Shown: positions 1 through 9,029, counted from the stretch's first letter. The stretch: 64,000 bases of DNA from Corticimicrobacter populi (GCF_003123725.1 NZ_QETA01000006.1:1-64000), one strand, 5' to 3'. Made by a program: numbers and translations. Notes: a model not told the origin generated them from the sequence alone.

Positions 1-264
<264 letters not shown>

Positions 265-333
265 TCGCTGGCATAAGCCTTGTGCGAAGGCCTTCCGGCC
301 TTCGCGCCTCCAATTCGCTCTTTAGGAACCCAC

Positions 334-645
334 ATGAAGAACCAAAAAATCCGCATCCGTCTGAAAGCATTCGACTATCGCCTGATCGATCAGTCGGCTG
401 CCGAGATCGTTGATACGGCCAAGCGCACCGGTGCTGTCGTCCGCGGCCCCGTGCCCCTGCCCACCCGTATCCGTCGCTATGACGTGCTGCGTTCGCCGCA
501 CGTCAACAAGACCTCGCGTGATCAGTTCGAAATCCGTACCCATCAGCGTCTGATGGACATCGTTGATCCTACCGACAAGACGGTTGATGCGCTGATGCGC
601 CTTGACCTGCCGGCCGGTGTCGACGTCGAGATCGCCCTGCAGTAA
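334..645 (+). CDS. rpsJ: 30S ribosomal protein S10
   Basis: This 103-residue protein is S10, a 30S head protein that also takes part in transcription antitermination as NusE. The sequence starts [20 protein letters not shown] and contains [19 protein letters not shown] and the HQRLMDI stretch, all typical of S10. The frame stays open to base 280, but the ATG at 334 gives the usual S10 N-terminus. It follows tuf by 69 nt. In most bacteria rplC follows directly; here an intrinsic terminator and about 35 kb of other genes intervene. Confidence 0.98.
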   Translation: MKNQKIRIRLKAFDYRLIDQSAAEIVDTAKRTGAVVRGPVPLPTRIRRYDVLRSPHVNKTSRDQFEIRTHQRLMDIVDPTDKTVDALMRLDLPAGVDVEIALQ

Positions 646-663
646 TCAGGGTCATGTCCCGGA

Positions 664-690
664 AAAAGCCACTATTTAGTGGCTTTTTTT
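664..690 (+). terminator. Intrinsic terminator after rpsJ
   Basis: An 8-bp perfect stem (agccacta at 667-674, tagtggct at 677-684) with a 2-nt loop is followed by a run of T. An A run on the left makes it partly bidirectional. It should end the tuf-rpsJ transcript and so uncouples rpsJ from rplC. Confidence 0.9.
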
Positions 691-720
691 ATGGGCTGAA
701 TTTTTGCTGTTGCTCCTATA

Positions 721-737
721 CTGACCGCTTGGGTCAG
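721..737. promoter_or_regulatory. Perfect inverted repeat upstream of the EAL gene
   Basis: CTGACC-N5-GGTCAG lies 80 nt before the start of the EAL-domain gene, and a TTGACA hexamer occurs at 774-779. It has no T run, so it looks more like an operator than a terminator. The binding protein is unknown. Confidence 0.3.
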
Positions 738-816
738 ATTCTGTCAGTGATATCTGCATAGTTTGATGGATAGTTGACAATTGCTTCATTGCAGCAGGTC
801 TGGTGGATAGAGAGGT

Positions 817-2556
817 ATGCACAGGCAGGGTACGTATGACCGGCAATGTGCTGGAATGGCGGATGTGAGCAGCAAACCGGCAAAACAGGACAGGTGTATC
901 GAGCATATTCATGGCAAGGTGATGGATATGCTGCCTGTAGCGGTGTTCGTCGTGGATGAGCATGGCAGCATCCTGTATGCCAATCCCGAAAGCGCTCGCC
1001 TGTTTGGCCGGTCCCTGGATGTTCTGTCTGGTAGCCACATTGCTGCATTGCTGTCACGCAGCGGATTCGTCAATGAGGATAAAAGCCAGCCCTGGGCAGA
1101 GTTTGCTGCCCGGCATATCAACAGGGATGAAACCTGGCATTGGCTGAGAGAAACGAACGGCGCAGCTGCCATGCGCATGCATATCGCGCGAGCTCAGCCT
1201 GAGAGTCATTACCTGGTTTGTATCGAAGAGCTGTTGCTGACAGAGCAATTTCCCGAGCATGTCAAAGGCTATGACCTGCTCACCAATCTGCCGAATCGGC
1301 ACATGGCCGAAGCCCATCTGCGACGGTTGCGCAGGCAGTTGAGGGCAGACAATGACAGCGATCTGCTCTATTACCTGCTGATCGATATCGATAATTTTCG
1401 CCATATCAACAATACGTTGGGCCATCATGTGGGCGACCAGGTGTTGTTGACGGCTGCACGGCGGTTTTCGCAGTGCTGCAGCACGGGAGAGTTTCTGGCG
1501 CGCCTGGAAAGCGATGAGTTTGTCGTCATTATCCAGTGCCCGGCAGAGACGGCATTGATAGAGATACTCGACAAGTTGATCGCCTGCCTGTCCGAGCCTT
1601 TCGTGCTGGGGCGTCATCATCTCGACATCAGTGCGACCATTACAGCAAATGAATATACGGTCGTCGAGGCCGGCCTGATGGTGCTGACCCTCAATACCCG
1701 TACCATGCTGGATCAGGCACAGGATGCCACATTGCAATATCAGCGTTTCTTTACACAGGAAACTGCTCAGCAGATCTACAAGAATATTGCCATTGCCAAG
1801 GATATCGAGGAGGCTCTCGACAAAAACGAGTTTTTCCTTGAGTACCAGCCTCAGGTCTGTGCCTCCAGCGGTCAATTGGTCGGGGCAGAAGCCCTGATTC
1901 GTTGGAACCATCGGCGCTATGGTCGACTGTCTCCGGCAGAGTTCGTGCCGATAGCAGAAGAAACCCGCAAAATCATCCTGATTGGCGACTGGGTGCTGCA
2001 GAAAGCCTGTGAGCAGCTTGCCATTCTCAAGCAGGCGACTGGTCGGCCTTTCCGCATTTCGGTCAATATCACACCGGATCAGGTTCAGAATCCGGGCTTC
2101 TGCGAGCGGGTGTTTGAGTTGTTGGCCATGTATCACCTCGATCCGCATTCGCTGGAACTGGAAATTACCGAAACCACGCTGGTCAGCGAAGTTGAAAGCG
2201 TGAGGCGTGCCCTGAGCGCCTTGAATCAGCGTGGAGTGTCGATTGCGCTGGATGACTTTGGCACGGGTTATTCGAGTCTGTCGCATCTGGCGCAGTTCCC
2301 GGTCAGCAGGCTCAAGATCGACCGCAGCTTCATCAGCATGCTGCCGGACAATGATCATCATGCTGCACTGGTCGGAGCGCTGATATCGATGGGGCGCAAA
2401 ATGGGACTGAAGGTCGTCGCCGAAGGAGTGGAGACCTGGGCTCAGAGGGACTGGTTGCTGGCGCAAGGGTGTCACGAACTGCAGGGTTATTTATTTGCCA
2501 AACCCCTGGGCGATACATCGTTGCTGGCGCGCATTACTGCAGAGGGGCGGCAGTAG
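817..2556 (+). CDS. PAS-GGDEF(degenerate)-EAL protein, probable c-di-GMP phosphodiesterase
   Basis: This 579-residue cytoplasmic protein has a PAS domain (about 30-130), a GGDEF domain (about 150-300) and an EAL domain (about 325-570). The GGDEF signature reads ESDEF and no RxxD inhibitory site precedes it, so cyclase activity is unlikely. The EAL domain keeps the residues needed for hydrolysis: GAEALIRW, the Asn of SVNIT, ELEITETT, LDDFGTGYSS, LKIDRSFI, AEGVET and QGYLF. It therefore probably degrades c-di-GMP. It lies directly upstream of the type I secretion genes of a c-di-GMP-controlled adhesion locus, so it may act on that local output; this is inferred from position. An AGAGG sits unusually close to ATG 817, and ATG 856 is an alternative start. 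Confidence 0.9.
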   Translation: MHRQGTYDRQCAGMADVSSKPAKQDRCIEHIHGKVMDMLPVAVFVVDEHGSILYANPESARLFGRSLDVLSGSHIAALLSRSGFVNEDKSQPWAEFAARHINRDETWHWLRETNGAAAMRMHIARAQPESHYLVCIEELLLTEQFPEHVKGYDLLTNLPNRHMAEAHLRRLRRQLRADNDSDLLYYLLIDIDNFRHINNTLGHHVGDQVLLTAARRFSQCCSTGEFLARLESDEFVVIIQCPAETALIEILDKLIACLSEPFVLGRHHLDISATITANEYTVVEAGLMVLTLNTRTMLDQAQDATLQYQRFFTQETAQQIYKNIAIAKDIEEALDKNEFFLEYQPQVCASSGQLVGAEALIRWNHRRYGRLSPAEFVPIAEETRKIILIGDWVLQKACEQLAILKQATGRPFRISVNITPDQVQNPGFCERVFELLAMYHLDPHSLELEITETTLVSEVESVRRALSALNQRGVSIALDDFGTGYSSLSHLAQFPVSRLKIDRSFISMLPDNDHHAALVGALISMGRKMGLKVVAEGVETWAQRDWLLAQGCHELQGYLFAKPLGDTSLLARITAEGRQ

Positions 2557-2565
2557 TAATGATGT

Positions 2566-2605
2566 ATGCTGACCCTGTGTCGCGATTCAGCATCACAGGA
2601 CCTGT
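2566..2605. other. Stem-loops in the intergenic region before lapE
   Basis: ATGCTGA (2566-2572) pairs with TCAGCAT (2587-2593) across a 14-nt loop. It is followed by the palindrome ACAGG-A-CCTGT at 2595-2605. No long T run follows, so this may be a weak terminator of the EAL gene or a regulatory structure. Confidence 0.35.
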
Positions 2606-2624
2606 TTTACAGGCACAAAGGAAT

Positions 2625-2653
2625 TTGATTATTCTTGATGTTCTATCGATACT
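2625..2653 (+). promoter_or_regulatory. Candidate promoter of the type I secretion operon
   Basis: TTGATT at 2625-2630 and GATACT at 2648-2653 are separated by 17 nt, a reasonable sigma-70 arrangement. It would give a leader of about 130 nt before lapE that contains the stem-loop at 2689-2725. This is a match by eye only. Confidence 0.3.
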
Positions 2654-2688
2654 GTAAAGTAGATATACAGATTCTTAGTAAGTACAAT

Positions 2689-2725
2689 CCCTGCACGCTG
2701 TAAAACACAGCGTCGCGACGCAGGG
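2689..2725 (+). other. Structured leader hairpin upstream of lapE
   Basis: CCCTGC-ACGCTGT (2689-2701) pairs with ACAGCGT (2707-2713) and GCAGGG (2720-2725), leaving a 6-nt bulge. The 13 paired bases make a stable hairpin about 65 nt before the lapE start, in the predicted untranslated leader. Its role is unknown. Confidence 0.45.
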
Positions 2726-2789
2726 TCATGCCTCAAGAATGCAAGCCGGAAGCTTGCAGCTCCGCCTTGCCGAACGGGACAAAATACAT

Positions 2790-4295
2790 ATGTCTGCCAC
2801 CGGTTTTTCACTTAAGTCTTCCCTGTGCGCCGCGATTCTCATGGCCTATGCAGGGTCTGCCCTGGCGCAACAGGCGGGCGGCAATGCGCCGGCCGATACG
2901 CTCCAGACTGTTATCGATAAAGCAATCACCACGCATCCTGAAATCCGTGCCCGGGCCAACGACATGCTGTCGACCCTGGAAGGCCAGAACGTGGCTCGCG
3001 GCGCGCTGCGTCCCGAGGTCAATGCCAATGGCTGGGTAGGCAAGGAGTGGCGCAGCCATGTGCCCGACTCATCTTCCTACAACTGGAACCGTCCGGGCTG
3101 GAGCGTCGAACTGCGCCAGTTGATCTACGACGGCTGGAGTTCGGTCAACAATGTTCGTCAACTGGGCTTCGAAAAGCTGTCCGGCTATTACGAGCTGCTG
3201 GCGACAATCGATAATCTGGCGACCGAAGCGTCGCTGGCCTATCTCGATGTGCAGCGCTACCGTGAGATGGAGCGGCTGGCCCGGGACAATTTCAATATCC
3301 ATGAGCAGACGCTGGCACATCTGCGCGAGCGCTCGATGTCCGGCGTCGGGCGAGGCGTGGATCTGGAGCAAGCCAATGGTCGTCTGGCTCTGGCACAAAG
3401 CAACCTGATGACCGAGAGCGGCAACCTCAATGATGTTGCACAGCGTTATCGCCGCGTGGTTGGCGAATTTCCGGCCACCCATCTGGCAGCCGTGCCCGAC
3501 ATGGCCACGTTCCTGCCGACGCCGGAGGTCAAGGACTTTGCCGGTTCGGTGCGGATCAATCCCAGCCTGTTGTCCAAGCAGGCCCTGGTGCAGGCGGCCG
3601 AGGCCGGTGTGGAATCGGCACGTGGCAATTTCCAGCCCACGCTCGAGTTTCTGGCATCGACTGGTCGTGATCGTGAAACCAACGCACCGGCCTCACGCGA
3701 CATCCAGAGTTCCCGTGTGCAACTGCGCATGAGCTACAACCTCTATCGGGGTGGAGCCGATGCTGCACGTGTGCGCCAGACCTCTGCACAGCAGTACGCT
3801 GCTCAAGACGTCCGCGACTATACCTGCCGCAACGTGTCGCAGGAACTGTCGATTGCATGGAATACGGTCGAACGCCTGCGTGCCCAGATGCCTTATCTGG
3901 TCGAGCATGAGCTGGCGACGTCCAAGGTGCGTACGGCCTACCAGCAGCAGTTCCAGATTGGTCAGCGTTCGCTGCTCGACTTGCTGGATACAGAGAACGA
4001 GCTGTTCGATGCACGCCGTGCTCTGACCAATGCGCAGTTCAACCTGCGTCAGGCAGAAATCCAGTGGCTGGCCCTGTCGCACAAGGTGCTGCCGATGGTG
4101 GGCCTGAGCCCCAACCAGGTGGCTCCCGAAGAGGATGCCAAGCTGTTGTTGCCCGATGAGGTGCTGGAGCAGTGCCGTACGCCGGTGCCCGACAACAGCA
4201 ACCTGGCACCTGTTGCGGTGACCTATCGCGACGGCATGGCACCTCCTGTGTTGACGCCCATACAACAGAATGGTGCAGGTGCTGGCGGATGGTAG
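2790..4295 (+). CDS. lapE: TolC-family outer-membrane channel of a type I secretion system (LapE-like)
   Basis: The 501-residue product is a TolC/LapE-type outer-membrane factor that forms the exit duct of the type I secretion system encoded with the next genes. The start ATG 2790 gives a clean signal peptide (SSLCAAILMAYAGSALA, cleaved after about residue 27). An upstream in-frame ATG at 2739 would bury it. Two outer-membrane-efflux repeats follow, with typical stretches such as ASLAYLDVQRYREM and GQRSLLDLLDTENELFDARR. It is followed by a small gene, lapB and lapC. Adhesins of this family are held in this channel by their N-terminal retention module, so the protein is probably also their surface anchor. 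Confidence 0.92.
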   Translation: MSATGFSLKSSLCAAILMAYAGSALAQQAGGNAPADTLQTVIDKAITTHPEIRARANDMLSTLEGQNVARGALRPEVNANGWVGKEWRSHVPDSSSYNWNRPGWSVELRQLIYDGWSSVNNVRQLGFEKLSGYYELLATIDNLATEASLAYLDVQRYREMERLARDNFNIHEQTLAHLRERSMSGVGRGVDLEQANGRLALAQSNLMTESGNLNDVAQRYRRVVGEFPATHLAAVPDMATFLPTPEVKDFAGSVRINPSLLSKQALVQAAEAGVESARGNFQPTLEFLASTGRDRETNAPASRDIQSSRVQLRMSYNLYRGGADAARVRQTSAQQYAAQDVRDYTCRNVSQELSIAWNTVERLRAQMPYLVEHELATSKVRTAYQQQFQIGQRSLLDLLDTENELFDARRALTNAQFNLRQAEIQWLALSHKVLPMVGLSPNQVAPEEDAKLLLPDEVLEQCRTPVPDNSNLAPVAVTYRDGMAPPVLTPIQQNGAGAGGW

Positions 4296-4410
4296 TCATT
4301 TCTTGCTGCAATGTTAGAATTCTTGTCATAAGTTGAGCAAGCCGGATGACCAGGACAGACGCAGTGCCGATGTCCTGGTTTTCTTATCTGAAGCGGCAAG
4401 GAGCGGCATG

Positions 4411-4662
4411 ATGAGCGATAGCGACAACCATTTGGAAGGGCGCGCGCAGCAAGGCCCCGTTCACCAGGAAATGCAGGCGCTGGACGTCGGTTTCATCCGT
4501 GTGCTCGAAGATCTGATCGACACGCTGATCGACAATGGCGTCTTGCGACTGACTGACTTGCCGCCTCAGGCACAGGACAAGCTCAATCAACGCAAGCGTG
4601 CGCGGCAGAAGCTGCGCAATTCGCTGGACCTGATTGGCGAGGATGATGACAGCACCATCTGA
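4411..4662 (+). CDS. Small conserved-looking protein encoded inside the type I secretion operon
   Basis: An 83-residue acidic and then basic protein, with no recognised domain, signal peptide or membrane segment. AAGGAG at 4398-4403 suits the ATG at 4411 (gap 7 nt) better than the ATG at 4408; the frame is open back to 4333. The C-terminal half is predicted helical (DVGFIRVLEDLIDTLIDNG, then a basic QRKRARQKLR segment). Its end overlaps the start of lapB by 17 nt, so translation is probably coupled. The position between lapE and lapB suggests an accessory of the ABC transporter or its substrates, but no function is claimed. Confidence 0.7.
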   Translation: MSDSDNHLEGRAQQGPVHQEMQALDVGFIRVLEDLIDTLIDNGVLRLTDLPPQAQDKLNQRKRARQKLRNSLDLIGEDDDSTI

Positions 4663-6820
4663 TGAAATGCCGGACCGCGCATGGCAGATGCCGGCCCATG
4701 AAACACATGACGATCCCCTGTTGAGCTGTCTGGTTGCCGTTCTTCGGCACCATGGCGTGGATTGCACAGGCCAGGGCCTGTCGCAGGGATTGCCGCTGGT
4801 CGGTCATCGCATGGTCCCTTCGCTGTTGGCACGGGCGGCTGCACGCGTGCAGTGTTCGGCGCGGCTGGTTCGGCGTAACCTGGCAAACCTGCCGGCTGGC
4901 CTGCTGCCTGTCATTCTGATGCTCAATGGCGCACGTGCCTGCGTGCTGTTGGAAGTACGGGAGCAGACGTGCCTGGTGCAGTTCCCGGAGTCGGACAGCC
5001 CGGTAGAGATTGCCACGCAGGAGCTGCTTGAGCGCTACACCGGACTGGCGTGCTTCGTCCGTCCGAACTTCCGTTTCGAGAAACGCAACCAGACACAGAC
5101 CAAGACGCGTGCCGGACACTGGTTCTGGAGTGTGGTGATGGAAAACCGGCGGCTCTATCGTGATGCGCTGCTGGCTGCCTTGCTGATCAATGTCTTTGCG
5201 ATGGCCATGCCACTGTTCACCATGAACGTGTATGACCGCGTTGTGCCCAACAATGCCGTCGAGACACTCTGGGTACTGGCGGGTGGCATTGGACTGGTCC
5301 TGATTTTCAACTATGTATTGAGCACGATTCGTGCCCACGTGGTGGATACGGCCAGCAAGAAGATCGACGTCAAGCTGTCGGCACAAATCATGGAGCGCGT
5401 GCTGGACTTGAAGATGGAAAACCGGCCGGCCTCGGTCGGGTCGTTTGCCTCCAATCTGCGGGCTTTCGAATCGGTGCGTGATTTCATAGCCTCGGCCAGC
5501 CTGACAACGCTGGTCGATCTGCCGTTCGTGCTGTTGTTCCTGGCGGTGCTGGCCTGGATTTCGCCCTACATGCTGATTCCTCCACTGGTGGCGATCGTGC
5601 TGGTGCTGATCGTATCTGCGGCGGCACAGATACGCATGGAACAGCTTACGCTGGAAACCTTTCAGGCATCAGCGCAGCGTAATGCCACGCTGATCGAGGC
5701 CTTGTCCGGCATGGAAACCATCAAGACCCTCAACGCGCAGGGCAGCATCCAGCGCAAATATGAAGGGGCTACCCAGTTCCTGGCACACATGGGCGGCAAG
5801 CTCAAGCTGATCTCGTCATCGACGGTGGGCTTCATCCAGATGGTGCAGCAACTGGTCTCGGTAGCGGTCGTCATCATTGGTGTGTATCTGGCTTCCGAAT
5901 CGGCCATTTCGATGGGGGGCATCATCGCTGCCTCGATGATTGCCGGACGGTGTCTGGCTCCCCTGGGGCAGGTGGCGGGCTTGCTGATGCAGTATCACCA
6001 GGCCAAGACATCGTTGGCATCGGTCAACCAGGCCATGGAAATGCCGATCGAGCACCCTGCTGGCAGGCAGTTCGTGCCGCGCCCCAAGTTGCAGGGCAGC
6101 ATCGAATTCCGTAATGTGACTTTTACCTATCCGGGGGCCGAGCAGGCTGCGCTGGCCGGCATCAGCTTCAAGCTCAAGGCTGGCGAGAAGGTAGGCGTGA
6201 TCGGGCGTATCGGTTCCGGCAAGTCCACGCTCGAAAAACTCATTCTGGGGTTGTATGCCCCGACTTCCGGCGCGGTGTTGATCGATGATGTGGATGTCGG
6301 TCAGATTGATCCAATCGATCTGCGGCGTTCGATCGGCTATGTTTCGCAGGATGCGACACTGTTCTATGGTTCGCTCAAGGAAAATCTGACCCTGAGTGCC
6401 CCATTCGCTGCCTCGACAGACATGCTGCATGTGGCGGGTGTGGCGGGTGTGGACGAATTCGTCAGCCAGCATCCCCAGGGTTACGACATGATGATCGGTG
6501 AGCGAGGTGATTCACTCTCGGGGGGGCAGCGTCAGGCGGTTGGTATTGCCCGTGCATTGATCAATGATCCGCCCATATTGCTGCTCGACGAGCCGAGCAG
6601 CAATATGGACAACCAGAGCGAGGCCAACCTCAAGGCGCGGCTGCTGGATGCAGGCAAGGACAAAACCGTGTTTCTCGTGACCCATCGTACGGCCCTGCTT
6701 GAGATGGTTGACAGATTGATCGTGGTAGACCAGGGCCGAATCGTGGCCGATGGTCCAAAACAGCAGGTGATGGAAGCGCTCAAGGCCGGTCGCATCAGCC
6801 GTGCAGGGGGCCGGACATGA
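4646..6820 (+). CDS. lapB: Type I secretion ABC transporter, permease/ATPase (LapB-like)
   Basis: This 724-residue inner-membrane protein has an N-terminal C39-peptidase-like domain (about 25-150), a six-helix ABC transmembrane domain (about 165-440) and an ATPase domain (about 480-715). The C39-like domain reads DDPLLSCLVAVLRHHG where a true peptidase has a D-C-G catalytic motif, so it is probably a non-cleaving substrate-docking domain, as in LapB and HlyB. The ATPase has Walker A GRIGSGKST, signature LSGGQ, Walker B ILLLDEP and the switch His in VTHRT. ATG 4646 and ATG 4643 are both possible starts behind GCGAGG. It would export the two giant adhesins. It overlaps lapC by ATGA. Confidence 0.94.
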   Translation: MTAPSDEMPDRAWQMPAHETHDDPLLSCLVAVLRHHGVDCTGQGLSQGLPLVGHRMVPSLLARAAARVQCSARLVRRNLANLPAGLLPVILMLNGARACVLLEVREQTCLVQFPESDSPVEIATQELLERYTGLACFVRPNFRFEKRNQTQTKTRAGHWFWSVVMENRRLYRDALLAALLINVFAMAMPLFTMNVYDRVVPNNAVETLWVLAGGIGLVLIFNYVLSTIRAHVVDTASKKIDVKLSAQIMERVLDLKMENRPASVGSFASNLRAFESVRDFIASASLTTLVDLPFVLLFLAVLAWISPYMLIPPLVAIVLVLIVSAAAQIRMEQLTLETFQASAQRNATLIEALSGMETIKTLNAQGSIQRKYEGATQFLAHMGGKLKLISSSTVGFIQMVQQLVSVAVVIIGVYLASESAISMGGIIAASMIAGRCLAPLGQVAGLLMQYHQAKTSLASVNQAMEMPIEHPAGRQFVPRPKLQGSIEFRNVTFTYPGAEQAALAGISFKLKAGEKVGVIGRIGSGKSTLEKLILGLYAPTSGAVLIDDVDVGQIDPIDLRRSIGYVSQDATLFYGSLKENLTLSAPFAASTDMLHVAGVAGVDEFVSQHPQGYDMMIGERGDSLSGGQRQAVGIARALINDPPILLLDEPSSNMDNQSEANLKARLLDAGKDKTVFLVTHRTALLEMVDRLIVVDQGRIVADGPKQQVMEALKAGRISRAGGRT

Positions 6821-8226
6821 AGCGTCTGTTTGCCTTGTTGTGGATGCCGTTCTCATGGCTCGTGCGTCCGGTCATGAAATTGTTCGATCGATTGGTCGAT
6901 GGCCGCAATCCCTATGCCGAGCGCTATGCGGCGCAGGATCTGATCGCGGATGCGCAATGGACAATCCAGCAGCAGCAGGCCCGGGGCTCACGCAAGCTAT
7001 TGTGGGTATCGACACTGGTGGTTGTGCTGTTGCTGGTGTGGGCGGCCGTTGGCAAGATCGACGAAGTGGTGCGAGGGACAGGCAAGGTCGTGCCGTCGCG
7101 CCAGGTGCAGGTTATCCAGAGTCTTGACGGCGGTATCGTTGAGGAGATTCTGGTCAGGCCGGGCGAGCAGGTCGAGGCTGGGCAGATTCTGCTGCGCATC
7201 GATCCGACCCGATTTTCCTCTTCGCTGGGTGAGAACCGGGCCGAGCGCCTGTCGCTGCTGGCCAAGGCGGCGCGTCTGGAGGCGCTGGCCAATGGTACCG
7301 ATTTCGTGGCACCTGAAGATGTGTTGCGTGATGCGCCTGACCTGGCTGAAAACGAGCGTCAGGTCTGGCAGACTCGTAACCGCGAATTGGCGGCTACCCT
7401 GACGATTGCGCAGGAGCAATTGCGCCAGCGCGAGCAGGAGCTGCGCGAAACCCGCGCCAATCGTGACCAGGCTTCGTCAAGCTGCGGCCTGACGTCCCAG
7501 GAGCTGCGGGTGACCCAGCCTTTGTTGCAGAGCGGTGCCGTGTCCGAAGTGGATTTGCTGCGATTGCGGCGGGATGTGGCGCGTTATTGCGGCGAGGCCA
7601 AGGCGGCCGAGGCGCAGATCAGCCGGATCGAAGCGGCAATTTCCGAAGCCACCACCAAGGTTGAAGAGTCGGAACTCAATGCTCGCAACGAAGCGCGTCG
7701 TGAGCTGTCCGAGACCCAGGCCAAGCTCGCCACGCTCAAGGAAAGCCAGGTCGCGCTGGCTGATCGTGTGAAATTGGCCGAAGTGCGTTCGCCTGTGCGT
7801 GGCGTCGTCAACAACATGATGATCAATACAGTGGGTGGCGTCGTGCAACCCGGCAAGGATATCCTTGATATCGTGCCATCCGACGATACGCTGCTGCTTG
7901 AGGTCAAGATCAATCCACGTGATATTGGTTTCCTGCACCCAGGGCAGAAGGCCGAGGTCAAATTCACTGCCTACGATTTTGCCATTTTCGGTGGGTTGGA
8001 AGGTGAGGTCGAACAGATTGGTGCCGACAGCATCACGGATGAAAAAGACAATTCGTACTATCTCGTGAAGGTGCGTACTGGGCAATCCTACGTCGGGGAC
8101 GATGCGCGCCCCATCCTGCCTGGCATGCAGGCCGAGGTGCATGTCATGACAGGCAAGCGCACATTGCTGCACTATCTGCTGAAACCTATCCTGCGGGCGC
8201 GTGAGAATGCGCTGACAGAACGTTAA
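6817..8226 (+). CDS. lapC: Type I secretion membrane-fusion protein, HlyD family (LapC-like)
   Basis: The 469-residue product has a short cytoplasmic N-terminus, one membrane helix (about 65-85, LLWVSTLVVVLLLVWAAVG), a biotinyl-lipoyl-like segment (GKVVPSRQVQVIQSLDGGIV), a long coiled-coil hairpin (about 170-320) and a beta-barrel C-terminal part (VRSPVRGVVNNMMINTVGG). This is the HlyD/LapC architecture that bridges the inner-membrane ABC transporter to the TolC channel. Its ATG overlaps the lapB stop (ATGA), which shows operon structure and translational coupling. After its stop come about 100 nt of promoter DNA for the luxR-family gene. Confidence 0.94.
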   Translation: MKRLFALLWMPFSWLVRPVMKLFDRLVDGRNPYAERYAAQDLIADAQWTIQQQQARGSRKLLWVSTLVVVLLLVWAAVGKIDEVVRGTGKVVPSRQVQVIQSLDGGIVEEILVRPGEQVEAGQILLRIDPTRFSSSLGENRAERLSLLAKAARLEALANGTDFVAPEDVLRDAPDLAENERQVWQTRNRELAATLTIAQEQLRQREQELRETRANRDQASSSCGLTSQELRVTQPLLQSGAVSEVDLLRLRRDVARYCGEAKAAEAQISRIEAAISEATTKVEESELNARNEARRELSETQAKLATLKESQVALADRVKLAEVRSPVRGVVNNMMINTVGGVVQPGKDILDIVPSDDTLLLEVKINPRDIGFLHPGQKAEVKFTAYDFAIFGGLEGEVEQIGADSITDEKDNSYYLVKVRTGQSYVGDDARPILPGMQAEVHVMTGKRTLLHYLLKPILRARENALTER

Positions 8227-8248
8227 TTAGTGAAATATGCATCGATTA

Positions 8249-8293
8249 TGGCGTCACCGCCAATATCGATGCCATGCTGATTTTGTTAGGATG
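8249..8293 (+). promoter_or_regulatory. Shared palindrome-plus-minus-10 promoter, copy 1 (luxR-family gene)
   Basis: The inverted repeat TGGCG-tcac-CGCCA at 8249-8262 is followed after 23 nt by TTAGGATG (8286-8293), whose TAGGAT fits a -10 element. The dyad centre would lie near -43 from a predicted start at about 8299, the usual site of a class II LuxR-type activator. The same layout and the same 23-nt gap precede both adhesin genes (9030-9074 and 21830-21874). This suggests that the regulator controls its own gene and the adhesins. Confidence 0.7.
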
Positions 8294-8328
8294 TAAGCGC
8301 GAGTAGCAAAGTGTTTATGGAGAGGACA

Positions 8329-8955
8329 ATGCAAGCAGTGCCGGTACTGTTGGTGACCCAGGATGATGCCTTGTGGCAGCATTGGCGCCAGATCGATGCA
8401 TTGGGCTGGCTGCCCGCACGGGGTCATGCACTGCAGGATATTGCCCGCTGGGGAGAGGCACAGCGTGGCCTGGTCGTGATCGATGCCGATTTACCTCGTT
8501 TGCCAGCCTGGAACGATGCTGCCTGGCAAGCCGTGGCGGACAAGACCCGCATTCTGATCGGCAGCGGTCGACTCGATGATGCCGAGGCAACCCGTGCTCT
8601 GGCCATGGGTGCCTGGGGTTATTTTCATGCCTATGTGCCGGCTACAGCGCTGGCGCATATCCTGCAGACGGTCTCCCTGGGGGAAATCTGGATAGGACGA
8701 TCCCTGGTGCAGCGCCTGTTGCGGCAGGTGAGCCAGGTCGGGACGGAACAGGCGGGCTGGATGAGCGGGCTGACCGAACGGGAGATAGATGTGGCGCGCC
8801 GCGCAGCCGGTGGCATTTCCAACCAGGGCATTGCCGATGAGCTGGGCATCAGTGAACGTACAGTGCGCGCGCATCTTTCCGCCATTTTTGAAAAACTGGG
8901 CGTGACCGACCGGTTGGCGCTGGCGCTCAAGGTGCATGGCATCCAGCATGCCTGA
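8329..8955 (+). CDS. LuxR/NarL-type transcription regulator with receiver-like domain
   Basis: This 208-residue regulator has a receiver-like domain (about 1-120) and a LuxR-type helix-turn-helix (about 145-205: LTEREIDVARRAAGG, then ISERTVRAHLSAIFEKLGV). The receiver keeps an Asp in the VVIDADLP strand, but the conserved Lys position reads His (GYFHAYVP), so phosphorylation may be lost or replaced by another signal. ATG 8329 is preceded by GGAGAGG (8319-8325); the frame is open from GTG 8311. No kinase gene is adjacent. The same palindrome precedes this gene and both adhesin genes, which makes it the likely local activator (inferred). Confidence 0.88.
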   Translation: MQAVPVLLVTQDDALWQHWRQIDALGWLPARGHALQDIARWGEAQRGLVVIDADLPRLPAWNDAAWQAVADKTRILIGSGRLDDAEATRALAMGAWGYFHAYVPATALAHILQTVSLGEIWIGRSLVQRLLRQVSQVGTEQAGWMSGLTEREIDVARRAAGGISNQGIADELGISERTVRAHLSAIFEKLGVTDRLALALKVHGIQHA

Positions 8956-9029
8956 TCCGCGTTTGCAGCGGTACGTCAAGCTGCGGCATTGTCAATAAAA
9001 GCAAGTTTCCTGCAACTTCTTTCCCAGAC

